64,000 bases of DNA from Methanobacterium bryantii (GCF_002287175.1 NZ_LMVM01000004.1:1-64000); one strand, 5' to 3'; counted from the first letter of the stretch, positions 1 through 9,436 are shown. The notes: generated from the letters alone by a model not told the origin. Numbers and translations: made by a program.

Positions 1-216
1 GACTATTAGTAATGTTTTTACTAAAAAAGTCTTAAAAAAGTTAAATTAGCATTAATTCTTTGAAAATGGTAGTAATATGGCCATTTGCAGATTTTTAGAA
101 TTAATTACATGTGCAAATAAGTATTTTAAAATATGAGTAAAGATAAAACAATCGGTTTTAATCTTATTTTTTTAGTACCGCAAAATATGATAAATATTAA
201 ATATAATAATAGAATC

Positions 217-279
217 GAAGGGCGAAATATCGTCTCAGATATTCATAATTTACCCTTTTTAAATTAAAATTCGCCCTTC
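217..279. repeat. Nested inverted repeat (10-bp outer stem)
   Basis: GAAGGGCGAA at 217-226 pairs perfectly with TTCGCCCTTC at 270-279. Inside it, ATATC at 227-231 pairs with GATAT at 238-242 around a GTCTCA loop. The outer stem is far more GC-rich than the surroundings. It could be part of a structured RNA, a terminator, or the end of a lost mobile element. Confidence 0.55.
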
Positions 280-339
280 AATTAGGTTAATTATGGTTTA
301 ATAAATATAAACTAATTTAATTCTATGTAAATGAGATGG

Positions 340-365
340 CTGGACATTAAATATGTAATGTCCAG
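340..365. repeat. Perfect hairpin with 10-bp stem
   Basis: CTGGACATTA at 340-349 and TAATGTCCAG at 356-365 form a perfect stem with a six-base loop (AATATG). No gene ends immediately before it in either direction, so a simple terminator role is not obvious. A dimeric-regulator operator or a small RNA hairpin are alternatives. Confidence 0.55.
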
Positions 366-579
366 TAATGAAATATTAATGGGTAATTTAATACTGATTT
401 TTGACTTATTTATAATTTCATTTTAGTGAATTTGTTCTAGAGTGTACAATCGTAAATGATGAATGTAAAGATATGTGAAAATGTGAGATTTAATATCAAA
501 TTTAATGAGAAAATTATTATATGGTTGTTCCTAATTACGCATGCAATTCATGAGGTCCCCTCATTCACGGGGGGTGTTT

Positions 580-675
580 GTGACAGTATATGATAAAATC
601 GATGATAATTCAAGTCCAAAAGAAGGCTCAGAACTGGTTCTTTCAGTAGTGTTAGAAATAAATATGTGCAGATAG
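580..675 (+). CDS. Possible 31-residue ORF, perhaps a gene remnant
   Basis: A GTG codon follows a G-rich tract (GGGGGGTG) that could act as ribosome binding site. The reading frame gives 31 residues beginning MTVYDKIDDNSSPKEG and ending NMCR before TAG. The composition is protein-like (acidic, mixed), but the peptide is short and I recognise no family. It may be the surviving 5' end of a truncated gene. Confidence 0.25.
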   Translation: MTVYDKIDDNSSPKEGSELVLSVVLEINMCR

Positions 676-1026
676 AAAAATGATAGCCATACAATAAATG
701 GATTTTATTGTATTTATTTTAATGAAGCCTGTGATGAATTTAATAACGTGTCCTAATTTGAATAATTATTTAGATAAAATATTGATGATTAAATTAAAAT
801 TGAATTGATTTTATCCAAAATATTTTCAAAATTTGTGGACATATTGAGATTACTTGGTTAAGCCTACAACGAATTCTTTTAGTGTGTCCTAAAAAATAGG
901 GTACTTAAAATTGCGGGATTTTATAAAGGATAAATTAATGAGTTTCATAGGTGATTTTAAAGATTAAATTCTAATTTTGATGTTGAAATTTAAGGGATTT
1001 ATTTTAAATTGTAAATGCTATGAAAT

Positions 1027-1353
1027 TTGAGTTTTAATTTAACTTTTCCATCGGTAAATGCAGAACCATCGAGAAATGAGGAACTTTCATCAAGCATAAG
1101 GGTATCTACGAAAAATAAAAAATTTTTCTACAATACCCTTATTGCAGATGAAGTTCAGAAAAAACAGGCGATGGGTCTGCGAAACTATACCGATGGGAAA
1201 GAATTTTTTTATCAAATTTCGGATCTCAAAACAATTCAACTATTGAAATCTATTTTTAATAAAAATCATTTAATTCTTAAAAAATGCTCTTTGAAGCGAT
1301 GGGTCGCTATACTGTCCGATGGGAATGAACAAATGATTAAAATTAATATATAA
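1027..1353 (+). CDS. Hypothetical protein, 108 aa
   Basis: Open frame from a TTG codon to TAA encoding a basic, soluble-looking protein of about 108 residues. No signal peptide, membrane segment or recognised motif is visible. The start is uncertain because no good ribosome binding site precedes it, and an out-of-frame ATG lies just upstream. Residues from about 28 on (STKNKKFFYNTLIADEV) look like real protein. The position directly before the defence genes is suggestive, but no function can be assigned. Confidence 0.4.
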   Translation: MSFNLTFPSVNAEPSRNEELSSSIRVSTKNKKFFYNTLIADEVQKKQAMGLRNYTDGKEFFYQISDLKTIQLLKSIFNKNHLILKKCSLKRWVAILSDGNEQMIKINI

Positions 1354-1382
1354 AGCTTTTTATTTGATTTAAAGTCGTTATA

Positions 1383-1390
1383 TTTATATA
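1383..1390 (+). promoter_or_regulatory. TATA-box candidate for the 49-residue gene
   Basis: TTTATATA lies 59 bases before the ATG at 1449. This fits an archaeal promoter with transcription starting roughly 25 bases downstream and a leader of about 40 bases. The call rests on the consensus only. Confidence 0.35.
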
Positions 1391-1448
1391 TAATGTTAAT
1401 AATAGATATATTCAGAGTTATAATAACTCTGGTAAAGTTGGTGTTAAA

Positions 1449-1598
1449 ATGGAACTATGGAAAGAATTAGTAAAACTGGCAGAATCTGAAGAAGATAGAT
1501 ATGAAGAAATAAGTGGTATATTAATGACTACAGATCAAATGCAAAGAGATCTATTGAATTATGATCTTTTAGAGTACATATCCAATAAAAGTAAATAA
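1449..1598 (+). CDS. Small acidic hypothetical protein, 49 aa
   Basis: ATG at 1449 to TAA at 1598 gives 49 residues beginning MELWKELVKLAESEEDRYEE. The sequence is rich in Glu, Leu and Lys and should be mostly helical, with no cysteines and no membrane segment. A TATA-like box is placed upstream. It lies 152 bases before the DUF5655 nuclease-like gene on the same strand and could be an accessory or regulator of the defence island, but this is inference. No family recognised. Confidence 0.45.
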   Translation: MELWKELVKLAESEEDRYEEISGILMTTDQMQRDLLNYDLLEYISNKSK

Positions 1599-1750
1599 AA
1601 ATATTATTTTTTTTATTTTTTATTAGTTGAAACAAATGGAAATTATATTCTAAGGTAAAATAATATTTATGTATATTTTATTATTAAAATTACGATTCAT
1701 CCAAGCTAAAAAAGAAAATTATTTTATATACATTAACTGAATTTAGTAAC

Positions 1751-2665
1751 ATGCCATTATTCTCGCTTAATAACCATAAATTGGATAGAATAAACAAAGT
1801 TGATTTTAAATTAGAAAAAGATATACAAAAACTCACAGAAGAGAATTTAAACGAGATTTTTGGTTTAGAATTAGTGAGAACTGAATTCCAATTAAATAAT
1901 TTAAGGGTAGATACCCTCGCTTTTGATAGTGAAACTAATTCTTTTGTAATTATTGAATATAAAAGAGAAAAGAACTTCAGCGTAATAGATCAAGGTTATG
2001 CTTATCTTGCTTTGCTTTTAAATAATAAAGCTGACTTTATTTTAGAATATAACGAGCGAAGAGAAAAGTTTTTAAGAAGAGAAGACATTGACTGGTCACA
2101 ATCAAGAGTTATTTTTGTTTCACCTCAATTCACAAGATATCAGCAACAGGCAATCGAATTTAAAGATCTACCTATTGAATTATGGGAAATAAGTAAATAT
2201 ACAAATGAAACTATTCTTTTTAATCAATTAAAATCTCCAGATACAAGTGAATCCATAAATACAGTTAGTTCAAAGAGTAAAGCTGTTCAAAAAGTTAGTA
2301 CCGAAGTGAAAAAATATAGTGAAGAAGACCATTTAGATATCACTTCTGAGGAATTAAAAGAATTATATTTGCAATTAAAAGAAAGAATTCTTGAGTTAGG
2401 AGATAACATTGAAATTAAGCCTTTAAAAATTTATATTGCATTTAAATCAACTAGAAATTTTGTTGATATTGAATTTATGAAAAATACAATGAAATTATGG
2501 CTTAATTTAAAAAAAGGAACTTTAGATGATCCAAAATATATGGCAAAAGATGTTTCAAGCACAGGGCATCATGGTAACGGGGATTATGAGATTACATTAA
2601 CCCCTAATGATGATTTAGATTATTTAATGACTTTAATAAAGCAATCTTACAAAAGAAACTCATAA
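1751..2665 (+). CDS. PD-(D/E)XK nuclease-like protein with C-terminal DUF5655
   Basis: Protein of 304 residues. The N-terminal half has the pattern of a PD-(D/E)XK nuclease fold: D54 in LRVDTLAFD, then E69 and K71 in FVIIEYK. A low-complexity Ser/Lys linker (about 160-190) leads to a C-terminal part (about 200-302) resembling the DUF5655 domain, with the signature regions KIYIAFKST and KDVSSTGHHGNGDYEI. Such proteins are found as uncharacterised, nuclease-like genes in bacteria and archaea. It lies 47 bases upstream of hsdR on the same strand, which suggests a defence role or a role linked to the restriction system. No clear ribosome binding site precedes the ATG. Confidence 0.7.
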   Translation: MPLFSLNNHKLDRINKVDFKLEKDIQKLTEENLNEIFGLELVRTEFQLNNLRVDTLAFDSETNSFVIIEYKREKNFSVIDQGYAYLALLLNNKADFILEYNERREKFLRREDIDWSQSRVIFVSPQFTRYQQQAIEFKDLPIELWEISKYTNETILFNQLKSPDTSESINTVSSKSKAVQKVSTEVKKYSEEDHLDITSEELKELYLQLKERILELGDNIEIKPLKIYIAFKSTRNFVDIEFMKNTMKLWLNLKKGTLDDPKYMAKDVSSTGHHGNGDYEITLTPNDDLDYLMTLIKQSYKRNS

Positions 2666-2712
2666 TTTATGAAATTCATTTTTTTATTTTGAAGATTAAA
2701 AGGGGATAAATA

Positions 2713-5412
2713 ATGGCTACACAAAGTGAAGTGGCTCTGGAAGAATCTTTGATCAAAAAACTCGCTGATGGTGGATATCAGCGTGTTAAAATTGATGATG
2801 TAACTGATCTTAAGAGAAATTTTAAAAGTCAACTGGAAAAATTCAATAAGATTACCTTGGAAGAAAGTGAATTTAATCAGATTTTAACCTTTTTAGATGG
2901 AGGAACTGTATTTGATAAAGCTAAAAAGCTTAGAGATAGATACGCTCTCAAAAGGGAAGGTGAACCTGTTAAATATATCCAATTTTTAAATAAAAAGGAT
3001 TGGTGTAAGAATATTTTCCAAGTAACTAATCAAATTACAATGGAAGGGAAATATAAAAACCGATATGATGTAACCATTTTAATTAATGGTCTTCCTTTAG
3101 TTCAGATAGAACTCAAAAAAAGAGGTATTGAATTAAAAAAGGCTTTTAACCAGATTAATAGATATCAGTATCATTCATTTAGTGGACTTTTTCAATATGT
3201 TCAAATATTTGTTATAAGTAATGGTGTAAACACTCGTTACTATGCTAATAATAGAAATTTAAGCTTCAAGTATTCATTTTACTGGAAGGATAAAGATAAT
3301 CGGAATATTTCTAATCTGGATGAATTTGCAGATACTTTCTTAGAGAAATGCCATCTCTCTAAAATGATTTCTAAATATATTGTTCTTAATGAAACAGAAA
3401 AAGCACTGATGGTTTTAAGGGCTTACCAGTATTATGCTGTGGAGGCAATATTAGATAAGGCTTTAAATACTAAACAGAACGGTTATGTATGGCATACCAC
3501 TGGAAGTGGTAAAACTCTGACTTCTTTTAAAGTCAGCCAGTTGCTTTCTGAAAATGAAAATATTGATAAAATTATCTTTGTAGTGGATAGAAAGGATCTT
3601 GATTATCAGACAACAAAAGAGTTTAACAGTTTTTGCAATGATTCAGTTGATGGAACAGATAACACCCGTTCACTGGTAAAGCAGCTTTTAGGACCTAATA
3701 AACTAATAATTACCACTATCCAAAAACTTACAAAAGCCATTGTTAAACATGAAAAACATTTAGACAATGTAAAAGATAAAAAAGTTATTTTAATGTTTGA
3801 TGAGTGCCATCGAAGCCAGTTTGGAGATATGCATAAAAAAATAACCGGGTTTTTTACTAATTTGCAGTTTTTTGGATTTACAGGAACTCCAATCTTTGCG
3901 GTGAATGCCAATAAAAATAGAACCACACGTGACATATTTGGGGATAAATTACATACGTATGTTATTAAAGATGCTATCAGAGACCAGAATGTTCTTGGAT
4001 TTTGTGTGGAATACCTGAATACTATTAAAAGCAATGTCAAAATCGACATTGAAGTTGAAGACATCGACAGAAAAGAAGTAATGGATGCTGATGTCCGAAT
4101 TGAAAAAATAGTTGATTTTATCATTGCTAATCATAAAAGAAAAACATATAATAAAGAATTCAATGCTATTTTGGCTGTTAGTTCTGTAAATGTACTCAAA
4201 AAATATTATGATACTTTTAAAAACAAGGAGCATGACCTGAAAATTGCCACTATCTTTTCTTATGATGATAATGAAGAAATTCAGGGAGATAAGCACTCTA
4301 GAGATAAATTAGATGAGTACATTGCTGATTACAATGAAATATTTGGAACCAACTTTTCCACAAATACTTTCAGCCAGTACTATGTGGATGTTTCCAAAAG
4401 AGCTAAAGACAAGCAAATTGACATATTAATAGTTGTTAACATGTTTTTAACAGGTTTTGATAATAAATTCCTTAACACTCTTTACGTGGATAAAAACTTG
4501 AAGTACCACAGCCTTATACAGGCATTTTCCAGAACTAACCGTTTGTTAAATGAGAAAAAGAAGCATGGAAATATTGTATGTTTCAGAAACCTTAAAAAGT
4601 TCACGGATAAAGCTATCCAGCTTTATTCCGATGAAGATGCCGCAGAAATTGTTTTAATGAAACCTTATGCTGTATATGTTGAAGAATTCAACAAGATTTT
4701 AGTAGAATTATTTGAATTAACTTCAGATGTTTATGACGTGGATAACCTTCCTTCTGAAGTAGAACTGAAACAATTTGTACAAATTTTCAGAGCACTACTG
4801 CGAATAATCACAAGGCTTTATATTTTTACAGAATTTACCTTTGATGATTTAGATATTAATGAACAGGACTTTGAAGACTTCAAGAGCAAATATTTAGACT
4901 TATACATTGAATCTAACTCTACTGAAAAAGTTTCTATATTAGATGACGTTGATTTTGAAATAGAACTCATACGACGAGACGACATCAATGTAGCCTATAT
5001 TTTAACTCTTTTAAAAGAACTGGATTATAATAGCCCTTCCTTTGATAAGGATAAGAAATTCATTTTAGATACTATGGAAAAATCGCATGAGCTTCGAAGT
5101 AAAATGGAACTCATTGAACGGTTTATAAATGAAAATATTCCTGAAATTTGTAATAGAGAAACTATAGAATCTGAATTTGAAGATTTCATTGAAAAAGAAA
5201 AAAAACAGGCCATTAATGATTTGATCGAAGATGAAAAATTAAAAGAAGATATTACAAAAGGTATAATAGCAGAATATGAGTTTTCAGGTAAAATGAGAAA
5301 TGACCTCATTAAAAATTCATTTACTGAAAAGATGGGGTTAATAGAGAAGCGATCTAAATTAAAATTAATTAAAGAACATATCATTAATTTAGTGGATAAA
5401 TTCAGCTGGTAG
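2713..5412 (+). CDS. hsdR: Type I restriction enzyme, R (endonuclease/translocase) subunit
   Basis: HsdR cleaves unmodified DNA after ATP-driven translocation, in complex with HsdM and HsdS. The 899-residue length is usual for the family. The N-terminal nuclease has D119 and E133-x-K135 (QIELKK). The motor has Walker A TTGSGKT (262-268), the DECH box (363-366), GFTGTP (about 388-393) and a C-terminal helicase lobe with FSRTNRL. The ATG is preceded by AGGGG at 2701-2705, a good binding site. It is followed 15 bases later by hsdM and then hsdS, so all three are one operon. All key residues appear intact, so the enzyme is probably active. Confidence 0.96.
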   Translation: MATQSEVALEESLIKKLADGGYQRVKIDDVTDLKRNFKSQLEKFNKITLEESEFNQILTFLDGGTVFDKAKKLRDRYALKREGEPVKYIQFLNKKDWCKNIFQVTNQITMEGKYKNRYDVTILINGLPLVQIELKKRGIELKKAFNQINRYQYHSFSGLFQYVQIFVISNGVNTRYYANNRNLSFKYSFYWKDKDNRNISNLDEFADTFLEKCHLSKMISKYIVLNETEKALMVLRAYQYYAVEAILDKALNTKQNGYVWHTTGSGKTLTSFKVSQLLSENENIDKIIFVVDRKDLDYQTTKEFNSFCNDSVDGTDNTRSLVKQLLGPNKLIITTIQKLTKAIVKHEKHLDNVKDKKVILMFDECHRSQFGDMHKKITGFFTNLQFFGFTGTPIFAVNANKNRTTRDIFGDKLHTYVIKDAIRDQNVLGFCVEYLNTIKSNVKIDIEVEDIDRKEVMDADVRIEKIVDFIIANHKRKTYNKEFNAILAVSSVNVLKKYYDTFKNKEHDLKIATIFSYDDNEEIQGDKHSRDKLDEYIADYNEIFGTNFSTNTFSQYYVDVSKRAKDKQIDILIVVNMFLTGFDNKFLNTLYVDKNLKYHSLIQAFSRTNRLLNEKKKHGNIVCFRNLKKFTDKAIQLYSDEDAAEIVLMKPYAVYVEEFNKILVELFELTSDVYDVDNLPSEVELKQFVQIFRALLRIITRLYIFTEFTFDDLDINEQDFEDFKSKYLDLYIESNSTEKVSILDDVDFEIELIRRDDINVAYILTLLKELDYNSPSFDKDKKFILDTMEKSHELRSKMELIERFINENIPEICNRETIESEFEDFIEKEKKQAINDLIEDEKLKEDITKGIIAEYEFSGKMRNDLIKNSFTEKMGLIEKRSKLKLIKEHIINLVDKFSW

Positions 5413-5427
5413 ACAGGGAGTGAAATT

Positions 5428-6972
5428 TTGTCAGACTATCAAAACAAACTAGAAAGCAAACTATGGGCCATTGCAGATGAATTAAGGGGCAATATGGACG
5501 CCAACGAATTCAAAAATTACATTTTAGGTTTTATTTTTTACAAATACTTATCTGAAAAGATAGAACTTTACTTAAACAAAGAACTGGAAGCAGACGGGTT
5601 AACTTTTAACGAAGCATTTGAAAATGAAGATTTCAAAGCCGAAGTAGAAGCTGAAGCCCTTGAAAATTTAGGTTATTTCTTAGAACCAAAATGCTTGTTC
5701 CAAAATTTAGTAGTTGGAGCTAAAAATGGTGATTTTATTATTGAAAACCTTGGAAAAGCATTGAATAAGATAGGTGATTCTGCAACAGGGCAGGAGAGTG
5801 AAGAAGACTTTGTTAATCTCTTTGAAGATGTTGATTTGCAATCATCTAAGCTTGGAAAAAGTGAAGACGATAAAAATAAGTTGATATCTAAAATTTTATT
5901 ACATTTATCAGAAATTGATTTTAAACTTGAAGATAAAGAAAAAGATATTCTTGGAGATGCCTATGAATATTTAATCAGTAAATTTGCTTCAAGTGCAGGT
6001 AAAAAGGCGGGAGAATTTTATACTCCTCAGCAAGTCTCAAAAATACTTGCAAAAATCGTAACCATGGGCAAAAAACAGCTTAAATCAGTTTACGACCCTA
6101 CTTGCGGTTCAGGTTCACTGCTTTTGAGGGTTTCCAAAGAAGCTGAAATATCAGATTTTTATGGTCAGGAACTAAATCAGACCACATACAACCTTGCACG
6201 GATGAATATGATTCTTCATGATATTAAATTTGAAGATTTTGACATTCAACAAGGTGATTCACTTGAAAATCCACAACATATAGAAAAAAGACCTTTTGAA
6301 GCAGTAGTAGCCAATCCTCCATTCTCTGCCAAATGGTCAGCAGCTAAATATTTCCTTGATGACGAACGTTTCAACGCCTATGGTAAATTAGCACCTAAAT
6401 CCAAAGCGGATTTTGCATTTGTCCAACATATGATCTATCATCTGGATGAAAATGGAACAATGGCTGTTGTTCTACCTCATGGAGTATTATTTAGAGGTGC
6501 TGCTGAAGGTGTAATTAGAAAGTATCTTGTTGAAGATAAGAACTATCTAGATGCTGTGATTGGTTTACCTGCAAATATATTTTATGGAACCACTATTCCT
6601 ACTGTAATCCTTGTTTTCAAGAAGTGCAGAGAAGATGATGTAGATATACTGTTTATCGATGCTTCCAAATACTTTGAAAAGGCTAAAAACCAGAATATGC
6701 TCAAAGATGAAGATGTTGAGAGAATAGTAAATACATATAAGAATAGGAAAGAGATTGAAAAGTTTTCTCATTTGGCTTCAAAGGATGAAATTAGAGAGAA
6801 TGATTATAATTTAAATATCCCTCGATATGTGGATACTTTTGAGGAAGAAGAAACAGTTGAGCTTGATGCAGTAATTAAAGAACTTGAAAGCCTTGAAACA
6901 GAAATCAAATCTATAGATCAGGAAATCAAAAAATACTGTGATGAATTGGGCATTGATGCTCCAATATTATGA
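5428..6972 (+). CDS. hsdM: Type I restriction-modification, M (adenine methyltransferase) subunit
   Basis: HsdM transfers a methyl group from S-adenosylmethionine to adenine N6 at the site chosen by HsdS. The protein is 514 residues, a normal length. It has the N-terminal helical HsdM domain (about 1-170), the substrate-recognition segment GEFYTPQQVSKIL (about 196-207), the AdoMet motif DPTCGSGS (223-230) and catalytic NPPF (296-299). The start is TTG at 5428; the next residues SDYQNKLESKLWAIADELRG match the expected N-terminus, and GGGAG lies just upstream. The gene sits between hsdR and hsdS in one operon. Confidence 0.96.
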   Translation: MSDYQNKLESKLWAIADELRGNMDANEFKNYILGFIFYKYLSEKIELYLNKELEADGLTFNEAFENEDFKAEVEAEALENLGYFLEPKCLFQNLVVGAKNGDFIIENLGKALNKIGDSATGQESEEDFVNLFEDVDLQSSKLGKSEDDKNKLISKILLHLSEIDFKLEDKEKDILGDAYEYLISKFASSAGKKAGEFYTPQQVSKILAKIVTMGKKQLKSVYDPTCGSGSLLLRVSKEAEISDFYGQELNQTTYNLARMNMILHDIKFEDFDIQQGDSLENPQHIEKRPFEAVVANPPFSAKWSAAKYFLDDERFNAYGKLAPKSKADFAFVQHMIYHLDENGTMAVVLPHGVLFRGAAEGVIRKYLVEDKNYLDAVIGLPANIFYGTTIPTVILVFKKCREDDVDILFIDASKYFEKAKNQNMLKDEDVERIVNTYKNRKEIEKFSHLASKDEIRENDYNLNIPRYVDTFEEEETVELDAVIKELESLETEIKSIDQEIKKYCDELGIDAPIL

Positions 6973-6981
6973 GGTGAGTGG

Positions 6982-8289
6982 ATGAACGTGCCCAAATTGA
7001 GGTTTCCAGAATTTAATGGAGAATGGAAAGTTTATAAAGTAGATAATTTATTTACCCATGTAAGAAATGGCTTTGTTGGAACAGCAACCCCATATTATGT
7101 TAAAGAAGGTATACCTTATTTACAAAGTAACAATATTAGAAGAAATAGAATTGATAAAAGAAAATTAGTTTATGTAACTAATGAGTTTCATGAAAAAAAT
7201 AAGAAATCCATTTTAAAAAAAGAGGATATTTTAATGGTTCAATCGGGTCATGCTGGTGAATGTGCTGTTGTTCCCGAAGAGTTTGAAGGTGCAAATTGTC
7301 ATGCATTAATAGTTATGTCACCAACTAATCAGATCAATTCTCATTTTTGTGCATATTATATTAATTCAAGTATAGGAAAACGCCAAATCCATAAATTAAT
7401 CACAGGTAATACTATTCAACATATATTAGCATCTGAATTAAAAAAATTCAAAATAATAATCCCCACAATAACAGAACAAGAAAAAATAGCTTCATTTCTG
7501 TTAAAAATAGATGAAAAAATTGAAAAATTAGATAAAAAAGAGCAACTATGGCAAATTTATAGAAAAGTGATGATACAACAACTTTTTAGTCGTAAATTAA
7601 GGTTTAAAGACGAAACGGGAAATGACTATCCAAATTGGGAAGAAAAAGTGCTAAAAGATACAGCTATTTTCACAAGAGGGCCTTTTGGAGGATCGCTAAA
7701 GAAATCCATGTTTGTTAATTCAGGTTATAAAGTATACGAACAAAAAAATGCAATTCAAAATTCTTTAAATGTAGGTAATTATTACATTTCTGAAGAAAAA
7801 TATAAAGAAATGATTAGATTCAGTGTTAGTAAAGGAGATTTATTAGTAAGTTGTTCAGGAACTATAGGTAAAATCTTAATTATCCCTGAAAAATATCCAG
7901 AAGGCATAATTAATCAAGCACTATTAAAAATAAGAGTGAATTCGGATATAAATAACTTATTTTTAAAAGAATTGTTGCAAAATAGTGAAATAACTAGACA
8001 TATCTTTGGTGGAAGAGGAGCAGCAATAAAAAATGTTGTTAGTGTCAAAGAGTTGAAAGAAATAAAGATTTCATTACCTTCATTAGAAGAACAAACAAAA
8101 ATAGCAAATTTTCTCTTAGCAATCGATAAAAAGATAAAACAAATAAACAAAAAACTTGAATTCAACAAGGAATTCAAAAAAGGACTATTACGACAAATGT
8201 TCCCATTTGATAAAAAATCAGAAGATATAAAAACTAAAGATTTCTCTAAACTACTGGATAAACATGGTGAACAATCTGATGTCATTTAA
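6982..8289 (+). CDS. hsdS: Type I restriction-modification, S (specificity) subunit
   Basis: HsdS recognises the bipartite DNA target through two target-recognition domains. The 435-residue protein has two such domains (about 1-190 and 205-410), each followed by a conserved coiled helix: ITEQEKIASFLLKIDEKIEKL after the first and LEEQTKIANFLLAIDKKIKQI after the second. The internal symmetry and full length show an intact subunit. The ATG follows a GGTGAG site nine bases after the hsdM stop. Target sequence cannot be predicted from the sequence by eye. Confidence 0.95.
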   Translation: MNVPKLRFPEFNGEWKVYKVDNLFTHVRNGFVGTATPYYVKEGIPYLQSNNIRRNRIDKRKLVYVTNEFHEKNKKSILKKEDILMVQSGHAGECAVVPEEFEGANCHALIVMSPTNQINSHFCAYYINSSIGKRQIHKLITGNTIQHILASELKKFKIIIPTITEQEKIASFLLKIDEKIEKLDKKEQLWQIYRKVMIQQLFSRKLRFKDETGNDYPNWEEKVLKDTAIFTRGPFGGSLKKSMFVNSGYKVYEQKNAIQNSLNVGNYYISEEKYKEMIRFSVSKGDLLVSCSGTIGKILIIPEKYPEGIINQALLKIRVNSDINNLFLKELLQNSEITRHIFGGRGAAIKNVVSVKELKEIKISLPSLEEQTKIANFLLAIDKKIKQINKKLEFNKEFKKGLLRQMFPFDKKSEDIKTKDFSKLLDKHGEQSDVI

Positions 8290-8417
8290 TAGATAGCTTC
8301 CTTTAATTAAAATACAATACCAATTTAATAAAGGATTAAATAAGTGTATTCCACAGGTGATTTGTTAATAAATAAATTTATTAATTAATAATTTAAATTA
8401 GTCAATGGAGGTTAATT

Positions 8418-8828
8418 ATGCCAAGTCTTAAAACATATAGAATATTTATAAGCCATGCATGGCAATACAGCTCGGGATATAATAGAATTGTTAGAATGTT
8501 GAATGATGCAAGTAACTTTGACTGGAGAAACTATAGTGTTCCAGAGCATGATCCAAAACATGCTGATGATGATGATGAGCTTGAGAAAGCACTTAAAAAT
8601 CAAATGAGTCCAACACATATTGTTTTAGTTTTAGCAGGGATGTATGTAAACCACAGAAAATGGATTCAAAAGGAAATAGATATTGCACAAGATTATGGCA
8701 AACCTATTGTGGGTATCAAACCATGGGGTAATGAAAGAACCCCTGCTGCGGTAAAAGATGCTGCTGATGAGATGGTAAATTGGCAATCTAGTTCCATAAT
8801 CTCCGCAATCAGGAGAAATTCATTATGA
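8418..8828 (+). CDS. TIR-like protein of the MTH538/DUF1863 (ThsB-like) type
   Basis: Protein of 136 residues with the pattern of the TIR-like domain first defined from Methanothermobacter MTH538, the same group as the Thoeris sensor ThsB. Seen: the opening RIFISHAW, the central EKALKNQMSPTHIVLVLAG, then WIQKEIDIAQDYGKPIVGIKPWG and a closing ADEMVNWQ. In Thoeris, ThsB senses phage and makes a cyclic ADP-ribose type signal for an effector. Strong GGAGGT precedes the ATG. The gene overlaps the next by ATGA, so the two are translationally coupled. It lies directly behind the type I restriction operon. Signalling activity is inferred from the family, not shown. Confidence 0.8.
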   Translation: MPSLKTYRIFISHAWQYSSGYNRIVRMLNDASNFDWRNYSVPEHDPKHADDDDELEKALKNQMSPTHIVLVLAGMYVNHRKWIQKEIDIAQDYGKPIVGIKPWGNERTPAAVKDAADEMVNWQSSSIISAIRRNSL

Positions 8829-9301
8829 ATAAAAAAGATCATGGGAATGATTCCCATGAAAATCTTTTTGAACAATATAAATTATATGTCGAAATGTCCA
8901 ATGATGTTAGTAAAAGAAGGCATCAAACAAATAGTTTTTATATATCACTTTCATCAGCGTTAATTGCTTTGTTCTCCTTAATAACAGTTAAATTAGGTTC
9001 AATTAATCTGGAGTTTATTTCACTATTGCCTATTTTTGGATTATTAACATGTTTCATATGGTTCACCCATATTAAATCATATAAAAAACTTAATTCTGCT
9101 AAATTTAAGGTTATTAATGAAATAGAAAAAGATCTTCCTTATCAGGGCTTCAGTAAAGAGTGGGAAATCTTAAAAAATGAATCTTATAAAGGATTAACAG
9201 ATATTGAAAAATGTGTGCCTCTTTTTATAGGAATTCTTTATATTATACTTCTATTGTACTTAAATAGGGCTAATATTCATATATTACTTTCTCTAATTTG
9301 A
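8825..9301 (+). CDS. Small membrane protein, RipA/SLATT-like candidate effector
   Basis: Protein of 158 residues with a soluble N-terminal helix (about 10-34, ending SNDVSKRRHQTNSF), two close membrane helices (about 37-56 and 63-82), a cytoplasmic segment, and a third hydrophobic helix (about 131-148). This layout, with the RR(H/Q)xxNSFY entry into the first membrane helix, resembles RipA-type octameric membrane proteins and the SLATT class of predicted effectors. It overlaps the TIR-like gene by four bases, so the simplest reading is a sensor/effector pair in which the membrane protein is triggered by a nucleotide signal. The family assignment is from memory and is the weaker part of the call. 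Confidence 0.6.
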   Translation: MNKKDHGNDSHENLFEQYKLYVEMSNDVSKRRHQTNSFYISLSSALIALFSLITVKLGSINLEFISLLPIFGLLTCFIWFTHIKSYKKLNSAKFKVINEIEKDLPYQGFSKEWEILKNESYKGLTDIEKCVPLFIGILYIILLLYLNRANIHILLSLI

Positions 9302-9436
9302 TAAAAAAGTTTTTTCGTAGGTGTATACCTACTGTTTAGAGAATAAAGAATTTTATAAAAATAGTGAAGTTGCATGAAAATACATCCATTATTAACTTTA
9401 AAGTGATTTTAAATATTTTAAAAAAGAATGGTAAAG

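Larger units (their letters stand above)
1..1026. other. AT-rich non-coding stretch with inverted repeats
   Basis: No convincing gene longer than about 30 codons is seen here. The stretch holds two clear inverted repeats (217-279 and 340-365), a short GC-rich patch near 550-576 that contrasts with the AT-rich surroundings, and one tiny ORF at 580-675. A GTGTCCTAA string occurs near both 748 and 883. The state of the region fits either the end of a decayed element or a non-coding RNA locus; neither can be decided from sequence alone. Confidence 0.5.

Noticed and set aside
1429..1443. Identical 14-base string TGGTAAAGTTGGTG near 1430 and 9429
   Set aside because: A match of this length is expected by chance in a 64-kb window of biased composition; contexts are unrelated.
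3606..4124. Long antisense frame inside hsdR
   Set aside because: Shadow of a conserved coding region; low-complexity Ser/Leu/Phe composition.
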